In this document: in pieces, positions 1-7,366 of the stretch
Layout of the letters: each line of letters opens with the position of its first letter
Numbering within the stretch: the stretch's first letter is position 1
NCBI GenBank assembly: GCA_013360485.1
Contig: JABWBN010000008.1
Span: 1 to 42,643 of the forward strand
Source: Burkholderiaceae bacterium
GTDB taxonomy: Bacteria; Pseudomonadota; Gammaproteobacteria; Burkholderiales; Burkholderiaceae_C
Direction: 5' to 3'
DNA: 42,643 nucleotides
Program-made: the position numbers and the translations under genes
Notes under the pieces: generated by a model
The model's input: only the letters and a program-made list of their open reading frames with translations
What the model was told of the DNA's origin: nothing
Databases searched by the model: none

Positions 1-112
1 ATTCCCGATGGAGGGTCCTTTGACGGGAGATGGAGGGTGCCAGCGGGGCCGGAGCGTTATGCGACGCGGACTTAGGTGCGATTTCCATGTGATGATCGAC
101 CATATGTGACGC

Positions 113-161
113 AGTCCCGGGGCGTCTCTGGACGTCCCGGATAGTCCCGAATAGTCCCGAA
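113..161. repeat. Short GTCCCG repeats ahead of the TA module
   Basis: GTCCCG occurs at 114, 134, 144 and 154, and a 10-bp unit ATAGTCCCGA is tandemly duplicated at 141-150 and 151-160. The repeats sit directly before a terminator hairpin in a 303-bp stretch (1-303) that holds no recognisable gene. Clusters like this can be binding sites at the edge of an integrated element, but no integrase is visible in the window, so that role is inference only. Confidence 0.5.
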
Positions 162-166
162 CGAAG

Positions 167-196
167 CCCCAGATCGTTGATTCGACTGGGGTTTTT
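167..196 (+). terminator. Rho-independent terminator
   Basis: CCCCAG at 167-172 pairs with CTGGGG at 186-191. An inner TCG/CGA pair extends the stem past a bulged A, and five T residues follow at 192-196. On the plus strand this is a standard intrinsic terminator. It would end a transcript entering from left of the window and insulate the toxin-antitoxin pair that follows. Confidence 0.65.
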
Positions 197-271
197 GTCT
201 TTTCTGGTGCCAGGCGTCTCGCCGTCCAGGTTCGCTGGCCTTTCCGCTGCGTGCGCAAGCGCATAAACTGC

Positions 272-283
272 GCAGAATTCTGC
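272..283. promoter_or_regulatory. Palindrome upstream of antitoxin gene
   Basis: GCAGAATTCTGC is a perfect 12-bp palindrome, 20 bp before the antitoxin ATG at 304. Phd/YefM antitoxins usually autorepress through short palindromes in this position, so an operator role is inferred. No clear -35/-10 pair was identified. Confidence 0.4.
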
Positions 284-303
284 AACTTCCGGATGGGCGT
301 GCA

Positions 304-654
304 ATGGGTATCTCCGCCAGCGATGTGGTGCCGTTCACCCAGGCGCGCGCCACGCTGTCCGACCTGGCCGAGCAGGTCAAGGCCGGTGCCGAGAAGATCA
401 TCACCAAGAACGGCGAGAGCTACGTTGCGCTCATCGACGCTGAGCGCCTGGACTACTACCACCGCCTGGAGCGCGAGCGCATCCACCTGCTGCTGATCGA
501 CGACGCCCGGCGTGGCCTCGCGGACATCGCGGCCGGGCGGACCCAGGACGCGGATGCAGGCATCGCCGCGCTGCAGGCGCGGCGGGCCGGTGCTCCACCG
601 GACGGCACGAAGGGCAAGGTGAAGGCCAGCGGGACTGCGCGCAAACGTGGCTGA
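304..654 (+). CDS. Type II antitoxin, Phd/YefM family
   Basis: A 116-residue protein whose first ~60 residues read as a Phd/YefM DNA-binding fold: an N-terminal DVVPFTQARATLSDL segment, then an AEKIITKNGESYVALID strand-turn like that in YefM proteins. The C-terminal ~40 residues are Ala/Gly/Lys-rich and probably disordered until they wrap the toxin. It overlaps the following toxin gene by 8 bp (647-654), typical of coupled TA operons. Known family role: neutralises the partner toxin and represses the operon, possibly through the palindrome at 272-283. The C-terminal tail is longer and more basic than in a minimal Phd protein. The family call is confident; function in this host is inferred. 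Confidence 0.82.
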   Translation: MGISASDVVPFTQARATLSDLAEQVKAGAEKIITKNGESYVALIDAERLDYYHRLERERIHLLLIDDARRGLADIAAGRTQDADAGIAALQARRAGAPPDGTKGKVKASGTARKRG

Positions 655-1048
655 GTCGGTCGTTCGCGTCGAACTGACGGCCAGCTTCCTGGACCGGATG
701 GCGGCGATCGAGTCCTTCCTGACCGAAGATGACGCAGCATCGGCCTGCGACATGCTGCTGGGCGAGTTCCGAAGCACTGTCATCCCCAATCTTCGGCGCT
801 TTCCCCGCATCGGACGGCGCTATCTGGACCAGCTACCGCAGTCTGCCGAGGCACTCGCGCAGCTCGCTGCGTTGCCGGCGGGTGCCGCAGATCGCCTGCG
901 CGAGTACCTGCATGGGGACTACCTGATTCTGTACACAGTGGCGACGCCGGGGCATCTGGTTCACCTGCTGTCGATTCGGCACCACCGCGAACTGTCCTTC
1001 CAGTTTGCTCGGCTTTGGGCCGGGCCGGCTGGTAGCCCGGAAGGCTGA
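647..1048 (+). CDS. Type II toxin, RelE/ParE superfamily
   Basis: A 133-residue protein starting at GTG 647, inside the antitoxin's last codons, which implies translational coupling. It has the ParE/RelE pattern: an N-terminal VRVELTASFLDRM helix start, a central PNLRRFPRIGRRYLD segment, and C-terminal strands DYLILYTVATPGHLVHLLSIRHHRELSF that match the YRV.YxxxxxxVxILxVxHxR core. RelE members cleave ribosome-bound mRNA and ParE members target gyrase; the sequence alone does not decide between them. The reading frame is intact and the gene directly follows a cognate antitoxin, so the module is probably functional. Confidence 0.8.
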   Translation: MAESVVRVELTASFLDRMAAIESFLTEDDAASACDMLLGEFRSTVIPNLRRFPRIGRRYLDQLPQSAEALAQLAALPAGAADRLREYLHGDYLILYTVATPGHLVHLLSIRHHRELSFQFARLWAGPAGSPEG

Positions 1049-1270
1049 CACGAGCATCCAAGCTCTTGACGCGGTGGTCTCGCTCACACAGCAACAGCGC
1101 GAGGCCTCAATCAAGGCCAAGGGCACCTTCGACTGTGTGCCCGTCCGTTGGCTGCACGGCGAGCGCGGCGTCGAGATCGGCGCGCCGTTCCGCTACGCCG
1201 ATGGCAGCGCCATCAGTTCTGTTCCCGCTTGAAGAGGGTGACCGAAACTTGTCGTCGGACAACGGCTTGT
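1049..1270 (+). pseudogene. Frameshifted gene remnant, unidentified
   Basis: The sequence after the toxin encodes LTQQQREASIKAKGTF and CVPVRWLHGERGVEIGAPFR in one frame up to about 1218. It then appears to continue in another frame as SVLFPLEEGDRNLSSDNG. It has no start codon or ribosome site of its own, and its right edge abuts an unrelated antitoxin fragment on the other strand. The PFRYADGSAI pattern is faintly like DUF1828-type proteins, but that resemblance is weak. It is best treated as debris of a passenger gene. Confidence 0.35.
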
Positions 1271-1352
1271 TGATGCTGATCGAGTTCGACTTCGCGAGTG
1301 CCTTCAGGCGCTCGTGCTTTTCATCCGGCAAACGAATCGTCAAGGTGGACAT
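1107..1352 (-). pseudogene. Truncated RHH (HicB-like) antitoxin
   Basis: From ATG 1352 the protein begins MSTLTIRLPDEKHERLKALA and continues KSNSISINK. This is the ribbon-helix-helix DNA-binding start of antitoxins paired with PIN-type toxins. After about residue 29 the similarity stops, near position 1265, where the frame runs into sequence belonging to the plus-strand remnant. The reading frame stays open to 1107, but that tail is unrelated and the toxin-binding part is missing. This is a deletion or fusion scar rather than a working gene. It lies just downstream of, and overlaps, a PIN toxin fragment on the same strand. Confidence 0.6.
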
Positions 1353-1474
1353 GGAAAGGCCTCCAAGCATTTCTCGGGCGTCAGCATCCGCAGCGTCGGG
1401 AACTTCAGTTCGCCGCGCGCAACATCGCGCAGACTGTGCGTCACGAATGCCCGCCGCGCGCGCGAGGGGCGCAT
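1340..1474 (-). pseudogene. C-terminal fragment of PIN-domain toxin
   Basis: A 44-codon frame ending at 1340 encodes AFVTHSLRDVARGELKFPTL and then RMLTPEKCLEAF. This resembles the last strand and helix of VapC-like PIN-domain ribonuclease toxins (VTHNxRDF...LRxLTPExFL). Its stop codon overlaps the start of the RHH antitoxin fragment by about a dozen bases, the arrangement seen in PIN-first toxin-antitoxin operons. The catalytic N-terminal three quarters are absent; the TPR gene's 3' end takes over at 1499. Seen in sequence: the motif and overlap. Inferred: that both pieces come from one decayed TA operon. Confidence 0.5.
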
Positions 1475-1498
1475 CGGATCGACCGCACGCGCATGTGA

Positions 1499-3349
1499 TC
1501 ACACGCGCGCATCGTGAGTTGGCGCAGCACCTCGCGCCAGGTGACCCAGGCCATGGTTCGTGAGCAGCGCATTGAACCGCGAGTCCAGCCGCAGGACATC
1601 GAATGCGGGGTCGACAGCCGTGCAGACGAAGTTGAAGTCGCGCGTATCGGCAGACAGCTGCAATGCCGCGAATGCTCTGTCCATCGCGTGGACGGCATCC
1701 GCGGCGTCGGGGCTGCTCATGGCCAGCCGGGCATGCACCATGGCCAACTGGTACGGTGGCGCCTGGCCCGCCTCATGGGCCCGGCGCAGCCATGACAGCT
1801 CGGCAAGAGCCGGGCCGCGCTCACCGAGCAGGGCGTAGGCCTGCGCCAGTCCGCAGTGGCTGATTGACAAGCCCGGGAAGCGGTGCGTCATCTCCAGGTA
1901 GGCCTCGCGACCTTGGCGCCAGCGCCCCGAGTAGAGGTACAGCGCTGCCTGCAGTGCTGCTGCGACCAGTCGCTGTGGATCGACCTCGCGCACGAGCGCC
2001 AGCTCCGCGGCGGCGCGTTCGTAGTCGCGCTCATACAGCCAGATCAACGCTTGATGAGTGCGCAGTGTCAGGTCGATCGGATCGAGCCTGCGCGCCTCGT
2101 AATAGCTGGCCTGCGCTTCGGCGAAGCGGGCATTGACCATCAGCGACCAGCCATATCGCGAATGTGCGTCCGCCCGGCCGGGATCGAAACGCAGGGCCGA
2201 CAACAGCGATGCCTCCGCGCGTGGCCAGTCGTGGTCGTAGGTATGGGCGATGGTGCCCATCGTGGCATGCGCACTGCCGTTTTCGGGGTCCAGCGCGAGT
2301 GCCGAGCCCACAGCGCTCCGTGCAGCCTCCATGGCGGTTCGCGCCGGCCGTGCATTCAGGCCCACCAGGCGCACCAGGGCATAGCCCAGCGCTGCAAACG
2401 CCGTGGCGTCGTCACCATGGCTCAGGCAGCGCTCCAACAGTCGAACTGCGTTCTCGGTGCTTTCGATCGACGGCGTGCGCAGGCACCAAAACGCACGATG
2501 CAGATCGTCACGTGCCCGCCCATCGGTTGGCCCGCGAACATAGGGCGCGCTGCCCGACAAGGTGACGCGGCGCAATTGCCGCGCTTGAGCATCGCGGTGC
2601 AGGGCATGGACCACGCTGCGCGCCAGCGTCTCGATCAGGCGGGTGGCTGCTTCGGTGGATACAGTCTCCTCGCGCGACCAGACAACGGAACCATCGTCCG
2701 CGCGCATCAGTTCCAGCGACATGGTCACGACGTCGTCGCCATAGGCCACGCTGCCGTGAAGTACCGTGGCAGTTGCCAGCAACCGGGCAACACGCCGGCG
2801 GTCCGCATCGGTCGGTGCAATCTCGCGGTAAGCCACCACTCGAATGCCTTTGAGCCGCGCGAGTGCGCCGGTGATGTCGCGGGCGAGACCGGCGACGCGC
2901 GGCGTCTGCGACGATGCAGAACGGTTGACAAACTCCACGACGGCCACCGACGAGCGCGGCGTATCGTCCAGTCCGCAAACCGTGCGAAGTCGGAACTGCA
3001 CGGCATAGCTGCCCACAGGCAAATCGAACTGCAAACGGGCGTCGGCGCCTTCGTCGGCGTAGTAACGGGCCAGCTTCTGCCTCAGCCGGCGCGCCTCGAC
3101 CCGCACGATAGAGTCGGTCTGGGGATCGAAGTGCTCGGCACTGCGGTGGAAGATCTCCACGCCCAGTGCCATCTCGCGCAGCGCCGCGCCGTCGCGTGCC
3201 AGCGTCCGGCTGACCAGATGCCGCAGGAAGCGCACCGCACGCGAGGAGCGGGCAAACACTCGGGCAGCCGCCAGGCGGAGCAGTTCCTCGTCGACCAAAG
3301 CCTGCGACGGGTTGGGCGATACGGCGCCGATCCGGGTCTCGTCGAGCAT
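1499..3349 (-). CDS. TPR protein with regulator-type N-terminal domain
   Basis: A 616-residue protein in three parts. Residues ~20-120 (AVRFLRHLV, ALGVEIFHRSAEHFDP, SIVRVEARRLRQKL, LPVGSYAVQF) match the domain that precedes TPR or cyclase modules in many proteobacterial signalling proteins. Residues ~135-255 resemble a TolB/FlgO-like alpha/beta domain (LARDITGALARL, ATVLHGSVAYGDDVVTMSLEL). The rest consists of tetratricopeptide repeats, for example GSAHATMGTIAHTYDHDWPR and ADAHSRYGWSLMVNARFAEA. There is no signal peptide or membrane segment, so it is probably cytoplasmic. The role is unknown; protein-protein signalling or transcriptional control is plausible. It is divergent from the PEP-CTERM gene at 3533 and could share its promoter region. 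Confidence 0.75.
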   Translation of the reverse strand: MLDETRIGAVSPNPSQALVDEELLRLAAARVFARSSRAVRFLRHLVSRTLARDGAALREMALGVEIFHRSAEHFDPQTDSIVRVEARRLRQKLARYYADEGADARLQFDLPVGSYAVQFRLRTVCGLDDTPRSSVAVVEFVNRSASSQTPRVAGLARDITGALARLKGIRVVAYREIAPTDADRRRVARLLATATVLHGSVAYGDDVVTMSLELMRADDGSVVWSREETVSTEAATRLIETLARSVVHALHRDAQARQLRRVTLSGSAPYVRGPTDGRARDDLHRAFWCLRTPSIESTENAVRLLERCLSHGDDATAFAALGYALVRLVGLNARPARTAMEAARSAVGSALALDPENGSAHATMGTIAHTYDHDWPRAEASLLSALRFDPGRADAHSRYGWSLMVNARFAEAQASYYEARRLDPIDLTLRTHQALIWLYERDYERAAAELALVREVDPQRLVAAALQAALYLYSGRWRQGREAYLEMTHRFPGLSISHCGLAQAYALLGERGPALAELSWLRRAHEAGQAPPYQLAMVHARLAMSSPDAADAVHAMDRAFAALQLSADTRDFNFVCTAVDPAFDVLRLDSRFNALLTNHGLGHLARGAAPTHDARV

Positions 3350-3532
3350 GTCGGTTCACTTTACACCGGTTGTGTGCGGCAGCGCGACCTTGGCGTCTGC
3401 GCAAACACGTCACAGACACGTCACCTTGGTCGGCGCCCATCTGTGCGAAGGCTCGGCGGCGGTATTGTCGTCTGGCCGGGGTACGCGGCTTGCTACCGCA
3501 ACGGGACCACGCCCAACTTCTGGAGACCCACG

Positions 3533-4258
3533 ATGCGCATTCCTATTTCCACGATTCTGGCCGGCGCCGCCTGCATCATGATGGGGGTCGCCCAGGCGAC
3601 ACCCGTCATCGTGACCTGGACCGGAACAGCCACAGGAGCCGATAAGCTCGATGTATTCGGGCTGGGGGCGGGGTCCGGAGGGCGGCCCGACAGCAGCTTC
3701 ACTGATGTCGCCTATACCGCGACCTTCAGGTTCGACACCGAACTCGGCGACCTGACGACTGGCAGCTACTTCCAGGCGCTGCGCGGCGGGACGTACTACC
3801 TTCCGGTCGTCGTGGCAACGCCGGCGGTGAGCGCGAGCATCACCATCAATGGCCACACCGTCAGTGCTGGAAGAGAGTACTACGGCAACTATGAACACCA
3901 GGCCGGTCCGGATGTCGTCGATGTCATCGCGACCGAAGTGCAGAGCAAGCCCAGCGATGCCAACCCGGGTGCCACCGACATCCTGTTCAACCGACTCATC
4001 GACTATCTGGACGCGTTACCGCTGTCCTTGACCGATCCGTTCGAGCAGGCGATCACGGCCTCCGAAGGCGATGGCTACTTTCAGAAGTTCACTGAGGCGG
4101 GTGACCCTGCGTTCGCGAGTTGGGCGAACTTGGAGCCGACATGGATCTCGATCGCGCCGGTCATCGATCCGCCACCGCCGGGCGTTCCCGAGCCTTCAGT
4201 GCTCGCGCTGGTCGCACTCGGACTGCTCGGAGTCGCGTTGACTCGTCGCCACACGTGA
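3533..4258 (+). CDS. PEP-CTERM sorting-domain protein
   Basis: A 241-residue secreted protein. Residues 1-22 form a signal peptide (MRIPISTILAGAACIMMGVA, cleavage after AQA). The body is a beta-rich extracellular domain rich in Gly, Asp and Thr. The last 24 residues form a textbook PEP-CTERM tag: VPEP at 218-221, a hydrophobic segment LALVALGLLGVAL, and the basic end TRRHT. Such proteins are recognised by exosortase (EpsH/XrtA) and exported with exopolysaccharide in betaproteobacteria. No exosortase lies in this window. The frame is open far upstream of 3533, but only this ATG gives a signal peptide. The body domain is not recognised. Confidence 0.88.
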   Translation: MRIPISTILAGAACIMMGVAQATPVIVTWTGTATGADKLDVFGLGAGSGGRPDSSFTDVAYTATFRFDTELGDLTTGSYFQALRGGTYYLPVVVATPAVSASITINGHTVSAGREYYGNYEHQAGPDVVDVIATEVQSKPSDANPGATDILFNRLIDYLDALPLSLTDPFEQAITASEGDGYFQKFTEAGDPAFASWANLEPTWISIAPVIDPPPPGVPEPSVLALVALGLLGVALTRRHT

Positions 4259-4445
4259 ACCTCGCCCGCTTGTCCCTGCGCCGTCTGGGCGACGACGGTG
4301 CGAGTTGCTGTGCGTAGCGGTTCCTGACATGTTGACGGCAAGTTGACACCTGGGGGTGGCTTCGAGCCGTGCCTCCGACTTCGGTGGTCTGAAGCGGACG
4401 CCTTGGCGCCCGCTTTGCTCGCTCAGTGGCAACCGAGGCACGGTG

Positions 4446-4670
4446 TCAGCGTGGCGGCGGATGCGAGGTGGGTTCGTCGAGTTCGAGCCCTGTGGACAGC
4501 AGATCAGAGCTGGCCGCATGAACAGCGTCGATCTGCGCAGCAACATTGGCGCAGTTGCCGCACATCGACAGATGTAGCTTCAACCGGATCTCATCGAGCA
4601 GCCCCAGGGGTTCGTCGAGACGCTGGGAAAGCAACTCCGCAACGCGCCTGCAGGAATACGTCCACTTCAT
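4446..4670 (-). CDS. Small zinc-finger anti-sigma factor candidate
   Basis: A 74-residue protein from ATG 4670. It contains H-x3-C-x2-C (KLHLSMCGNCANVAAQI, around residues 43-50), the core of the zinc-binding anti-sigma (ZAS/zf-HC2) fold, plus an upstream Cys near residue 7. Its start overlaps the stop of the ECF sigma gene by ATGA, the classical sigma/anti-sigma order. There is no transmembrane helix, so it would be a soluble, perhaps redox-responsive, anti-sigma of the ChrR/RsrA-like small type. The sensing role is inferred; the neighbourhood and motif are seen. Confidence 0.75.
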   Translation of the reverse strand: MKWTYSCRRVAELLSQRLDEPLGLLDEIRLKLHLSMCGNCANVAAQIDAVHAASSDLLSTGLELDEPTSHPPPR

Positions 4671-5305
4671 GCTCGGGCCCTCGTTTCGATCCAGTCGCGC
4701 TGCATGCAGGCACGCAATGACATTCTGGCGCGGTGCAGGATCGCCCTGCAGTTTTCGGCGCTGATGCCCAGGCGTGCACAGATCTCGGTGGTCTCGAAGC
4801 CCAGCCACTCACGCATCATGAAGACGCGGCCAGTTTGGCGCGGCAGGCACCCGACGCAGCGCTCCAGGACAGTCATCATCTGTCGCTGTTCGGTGCGGTT
4901 GTCGGGTTGCTGCCAGGCTGGGATCTGCTCGACATACGCACCATCGGCGGTGTAGAGCGCATCGATCGCTTCGTCGCTGCTTTCGTGTTCGGCATTGACG
5001 GTGACGAACCGCTTTCTCGTTGGCGATCGATACCAGTCAGCCACTTTGTTCTTCAGGATGGCGATGGCCCAGGTGGTCAGAGCCGAGTCGCCTCTGCGCG
5101 TTTCGTGCTGCTCGACCACGGCCATCAGTGTGTCCTGGACCAGGTCTTCGGCAAGCCCCTCGTCGTGCAGCGCAAAGCGGGCATGGCGAAGCAGGCGAGT
5201 GCGCAGGGAAGGCAGGTGCGCCTCGAGGGAAGCGGTGGTGTCCGCGACGCCCCTTGGGCCAGCGACCGCGCTCGACGGTGGCAGAGTACCGTGAAAGTCG
5301 TTCAT
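4667..5305 (-). CDS. ECF-type RNA polymerase sigma factor
   Basis: A 212-residue sigma-70 family protein of the extracytoplasmic-function class. Region 2 covers residues ~35-100 (LRTRLLRHARFALHDEGLAE, DLVQDTLMAVVEQ, ALTTWAIAILKNKVADWYR). Region 4 covers ~140-205 (LERCVGCLPRQTGRVFMM, LGFETTEICARLGISAENCR, ILHRARMSLRACM). The linker is fairly long for the class. It follows the DUF3179 gene by 34 bp on the same strand and overlaps the zinc-finger anti-sigma gene, so all three may be co-transcribed and autoregulated. Its regulon is unknown; the nearby PEP-CTERM and DUF3179 genes are possible targets. Confidence 0.9.
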   Translation of the reverse strand: MNDFHGTLPPSSAVAGPRGVADTTASLEAHLPSLRTRLLRHARFALHDEGLAEDLVQDTLMAVVEQHETRRGDSALTTWAIAILKNKVADWYRSPTRKRFVTVNAEHESSDEAIDALYTADGAYVEQIPAWQQPDNRTEQRQMMTVLERCVGCLPRQTGRVFMMREWLGFETTEICARLGISAENCRAILHRARMSLRACMQRDWIETRARA

Positions 5306-5339
5306 CGCGGATTGTTCTGTCGAGTGCGGTGGTTCATGG

Positions 5340-6287
5340 TCATGGTGCGCTCAGCACTTCGGTGTCCGGGTGGAACGCCACCCAGGCAAACCAGAAAGCC
5401 ATGAGGCCTGTCAACGGGCGCCCCCGTTCGTCGACAGCCTCTGCCGTGCGTTGCACGCGGTCATAGTGAATCGTGAGCCGCTGGCCCGCCACCGTGTCGT
5501 GAAGCGTGCCCGAGCGATCCACGGCCCGCTCGAGCACGCCGAACGGATAGGCCTTGGCCGTGCCGTTGACGCGCAGACCGAGGACCCACTCCTTGAGCGG
5601 ATGGCGACCATCCCGGTGCTGAACGTCGAAAATCAGCCGCGGTACACGGTCGTACCCGGCATACGGGTCGCGCGCATAGTCGCGCTCGTAGCCCGTGTCG
5701 GTGGACAGCACCTCGGTGCCGGGGTGCCGTCGGCGCCAGTCAGCCCAACTGGTGTGGCTCAGCGGTACAGATGGCAGCACAGAGCCTTTGAGCGGGCCGC
5801 TGATCGCGGTGGACAAGATCTGCGACCACAGTGACTGCGTCGCGCGGTCGTAAAGCAGCACATCGCTGTTGTAGAGCAGGCCGGATACGCCAAACCCGGC
5901 AACCCGGGTCACGGCGGGCGGCTCGAAGGCCATGCCCGTGCCGCACAGGGGGCAGTAGGTCACCACCACCGATCGCGCACCGAATCGGTCATTGACCACC
6001 TCATGCCAGTTCAAGATGCGCACGGGGTAGGCGCGTGCGATGCCCTCCCGAGCGATGCCCAGCACGCGGTCGTCATCTGCAAGCTTGGCTGCGGCGGCGC
6101 TTGTGAAGCGTGGGCGATCGATGGCGGGAATGCCGTCCTTTGGCGGTCCGCCGCGCTCGATGTGGCCGATCGGCACCGAGGCCTGAGACAGATCGAAGCC
6201 ATTCAGGACGGGTTCCGCCCCGGCCGTGCCCATCCAGCCGGTCGTTGCTGAGGCGGTGATCCAGGCGGCCAGGTGACGACGGTTCAT
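5340..6287 (-). CDS. DUF3179 domain secreted protein
   Basis: A 315-residue protein from ATG 6287 with an N-terminal export signal (MNRRHLAAWITASATTGWMG, AGA). The rest matches DUF3179: RVLGIAREGIARAYPVRILN, HEVVND, VVVTYCPLCGTGMAFEP with its conserved Cys pair, then SGLLYNSDVLLYDRATQSLW and a C-terminal GLRVNGTAKAYPFGVLE. The biochemical role of the family is not established; the paired cysteines suggest metal or redox chemistry in the periplasm. The frame is also open upstream of 6287, but only this start gives a signal peptide. The Tn3-like element ends 150 bp upstream, so the gene's promoter must lie in 6288-6437 or within the element. Confidence 0.85.
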   Translation of the reverse strand: MNRRHLAAWITASATTGWMGTAGAEPVLNGFDLSQASVPIGHIERGGPPKDGIPAIDRPRFTSAAAAKLADDDRVLGIAREGIARAYPVRILNWHEVVNDRFGARSVVVTYCPLCGTGMAFEPPAVTRVAGFGVSGLLYNSDVLLYDRATQSLWSQILSTAISGPLKGSVLPSVPLSHTSWADWRRRHPGTEVLSTDTGYERDYARDPYAGYDRVPRLIFDVQHRDGRHPLKEWVLGLRVNGTAKAYPFGVLERAVDRSGTLHDTVAGQRLTIHYDRVQRTAEAVDERGRPLTGLMAFWFAWVAFHPDTEVLSAP

Positions 6288-6437
6288 GCGGTGTACCGAT
6301 CTCGCCGAGCAGGCGGGGCAAGTCGTGGCGACGGGGTCGCGAATGGGCGACGCTCGAGCCGCTGTACGTACCGCGTTTGGCGCGCATCCCGGGTCGACCG
6401 TTCCCCGTTGGACGCGCAAGTGCGCCGTTACATTACA

Positions 6438-6475
6438 GGGGCAATCGTACTTTTCGTGCAGATTGGTGCGCTTTG
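6438..6475 (+). repeat. Left terminal inverted repeat of Tn3-like element
   Basis: This is a 38-bp repeat starting GGGGCAATCG and ending GCGCTTTG. It is the reverse complement of 8467-8504 except at its sixth base (A here, G in the other copy). The length and the GGGG tip match Tn3-family ends recognised by TnpA. Confidence 0.9.
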
Positions 6476-6522
6476 CTCTGAAAACCCGTTGCACGACAGC
6501 CACTTACGTTTTCGGCGCTTCC

Positions 6523-6560
6523 GGGCGCTCCATCCTTTTCGTGCAGATTGGTGCGCTTCG
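6523..6560 (+). repeat. Partial extra copy of the Tn3-type inverted repeat
   Basis: Positions 6536-6558 reproduce 23 consecutive bases of the left end (bases 14-36 of the 38-bp repeat) in the same orientation, 85 bp inside the element. The outer 13 bases (6523-6535) start GGG but are otherwise diverged. It looks like the end of a second, related transposon whose other parts are lost. Confidence 0.75.
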
Positions 6561-6611
6561 GCCCCGGTGGCCGTATGAGTTCCAAACCCCGAGGTTCCGC
6601 GATCGGCCGGG

Positions 6612-6725
6612 TCAGACCTCATCGCTTCTGTCGGGAAACTCCAGCTTGAACTGCCAGCCCTCGAACGCCGCCACCCTGCGGCCGAGTTCGTCCCAGGAGA
6701 TCTCGCGACCATCGATGACGACCAT
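6612..6725 (-). pseudogene. C-terminal fragment of an accessory-genome protein
   Basis: A 37-codon tail reads MVVIDGREISWDELGRRV, then FEGWQFKLEFPDRSDEV, and stops. It resembles the C-terminus of hypothetical proteins common in plasmids and genomic islands, recalled only by the IDGRExxWDExGR...EGWQFKLE pattern. Its start has been replaced at about 6740 by the IS91-type transposase fragment in another frame. No function is known. Confidence 0.45.
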
Positions 6726-6744
6726 CGGTACACGATGGTCCTCG

Positions 6745-7141
6745 TCGGGATCGGCAGCGACAGCACCCACTGCCGCACCGGCACCTGCGGGATGACGCGG
6801 TCCACCAGGTGCGCTGCCGTCTGCGACATCCGGCGCGCACCGCATGAAGGACAGAACCCCCGCCGCTTGCAGCTGAACGCCAGCAGCTTGTCGTGGCCAC
6901 ACTCGCCGCAGCGCAGGCGCAAGAAGCCGTGGGCCAGGATGCCGCACTCGAGGAAGGCGTCGAACTCGTCCTTGATGAACCGGGGCAGCTTGGCGCCCGT
7001 GCTGGCCTCGGTCTGCGCGATGAAGCTGGCCGCGTGCTGCTGCACCAGGCGGTACAGCGTGGTCTGCTCGGGGCGGTGGCGTTCGTAGTGGACCGGGGCG
7101 CCATCGGGAGCCCGCTGGGGCTGCTGCGCCGTGGCTCGCAC
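6745..7141 (-). pseudogene. IS91-family transposase, N-terminal fragment
   Basis: From GTG 7141 the sequence encodes the zinc-binding N-terminal domain of an IS91/ISCR-type Y2 transposase: LVQQHAASFIAQTE, LPRFIKDEFDAFLECGILAH, and a zinc finger made of CGECG and CPSCGARRM, then VIPQVPVRQWVLSLPIP. In complete proteins this runs on into the catalytic domain with its two tyrosines. Here the match ends at about 6745 and the frame enters unrelated sequence, so roughly 70% of the gene, including the catalytic part, is missing. The fragment sits inside the Tn3-like relic and marks a second transposon insertion or recombination. Confidence 0.75.
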
Positions 7142-7366
7142 GATGGGCTCCCGGTGAGGTGAGCCCGCACAGTCTCAAGCCGTGCTCCGTGCCTCAATCG
7201 CCTTGACTGCTGCCCGCCGAGGCGTGCCCTCCGCCGCGGGGCCTCCTATGGGTGACTGAGGGGTGTCCGACCGACAGCTTCAGGGCGGCGAGATCGGGAC
7301 CGTGGATGTCGGGTCAGGGTCGATCCGAGTCGACGGCCCCGCGCGGTGTCGAAGCAAGCGGCGGCG

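Noticed and set aside
1883-3532. Plus-strand open frame continuing upstream of the PEP-CTERM gene
   Set aside because: It is antisense to the TPR gene, has no domain, and is kept open by GC-rich codon bias; the signal peptide starts at 3533.
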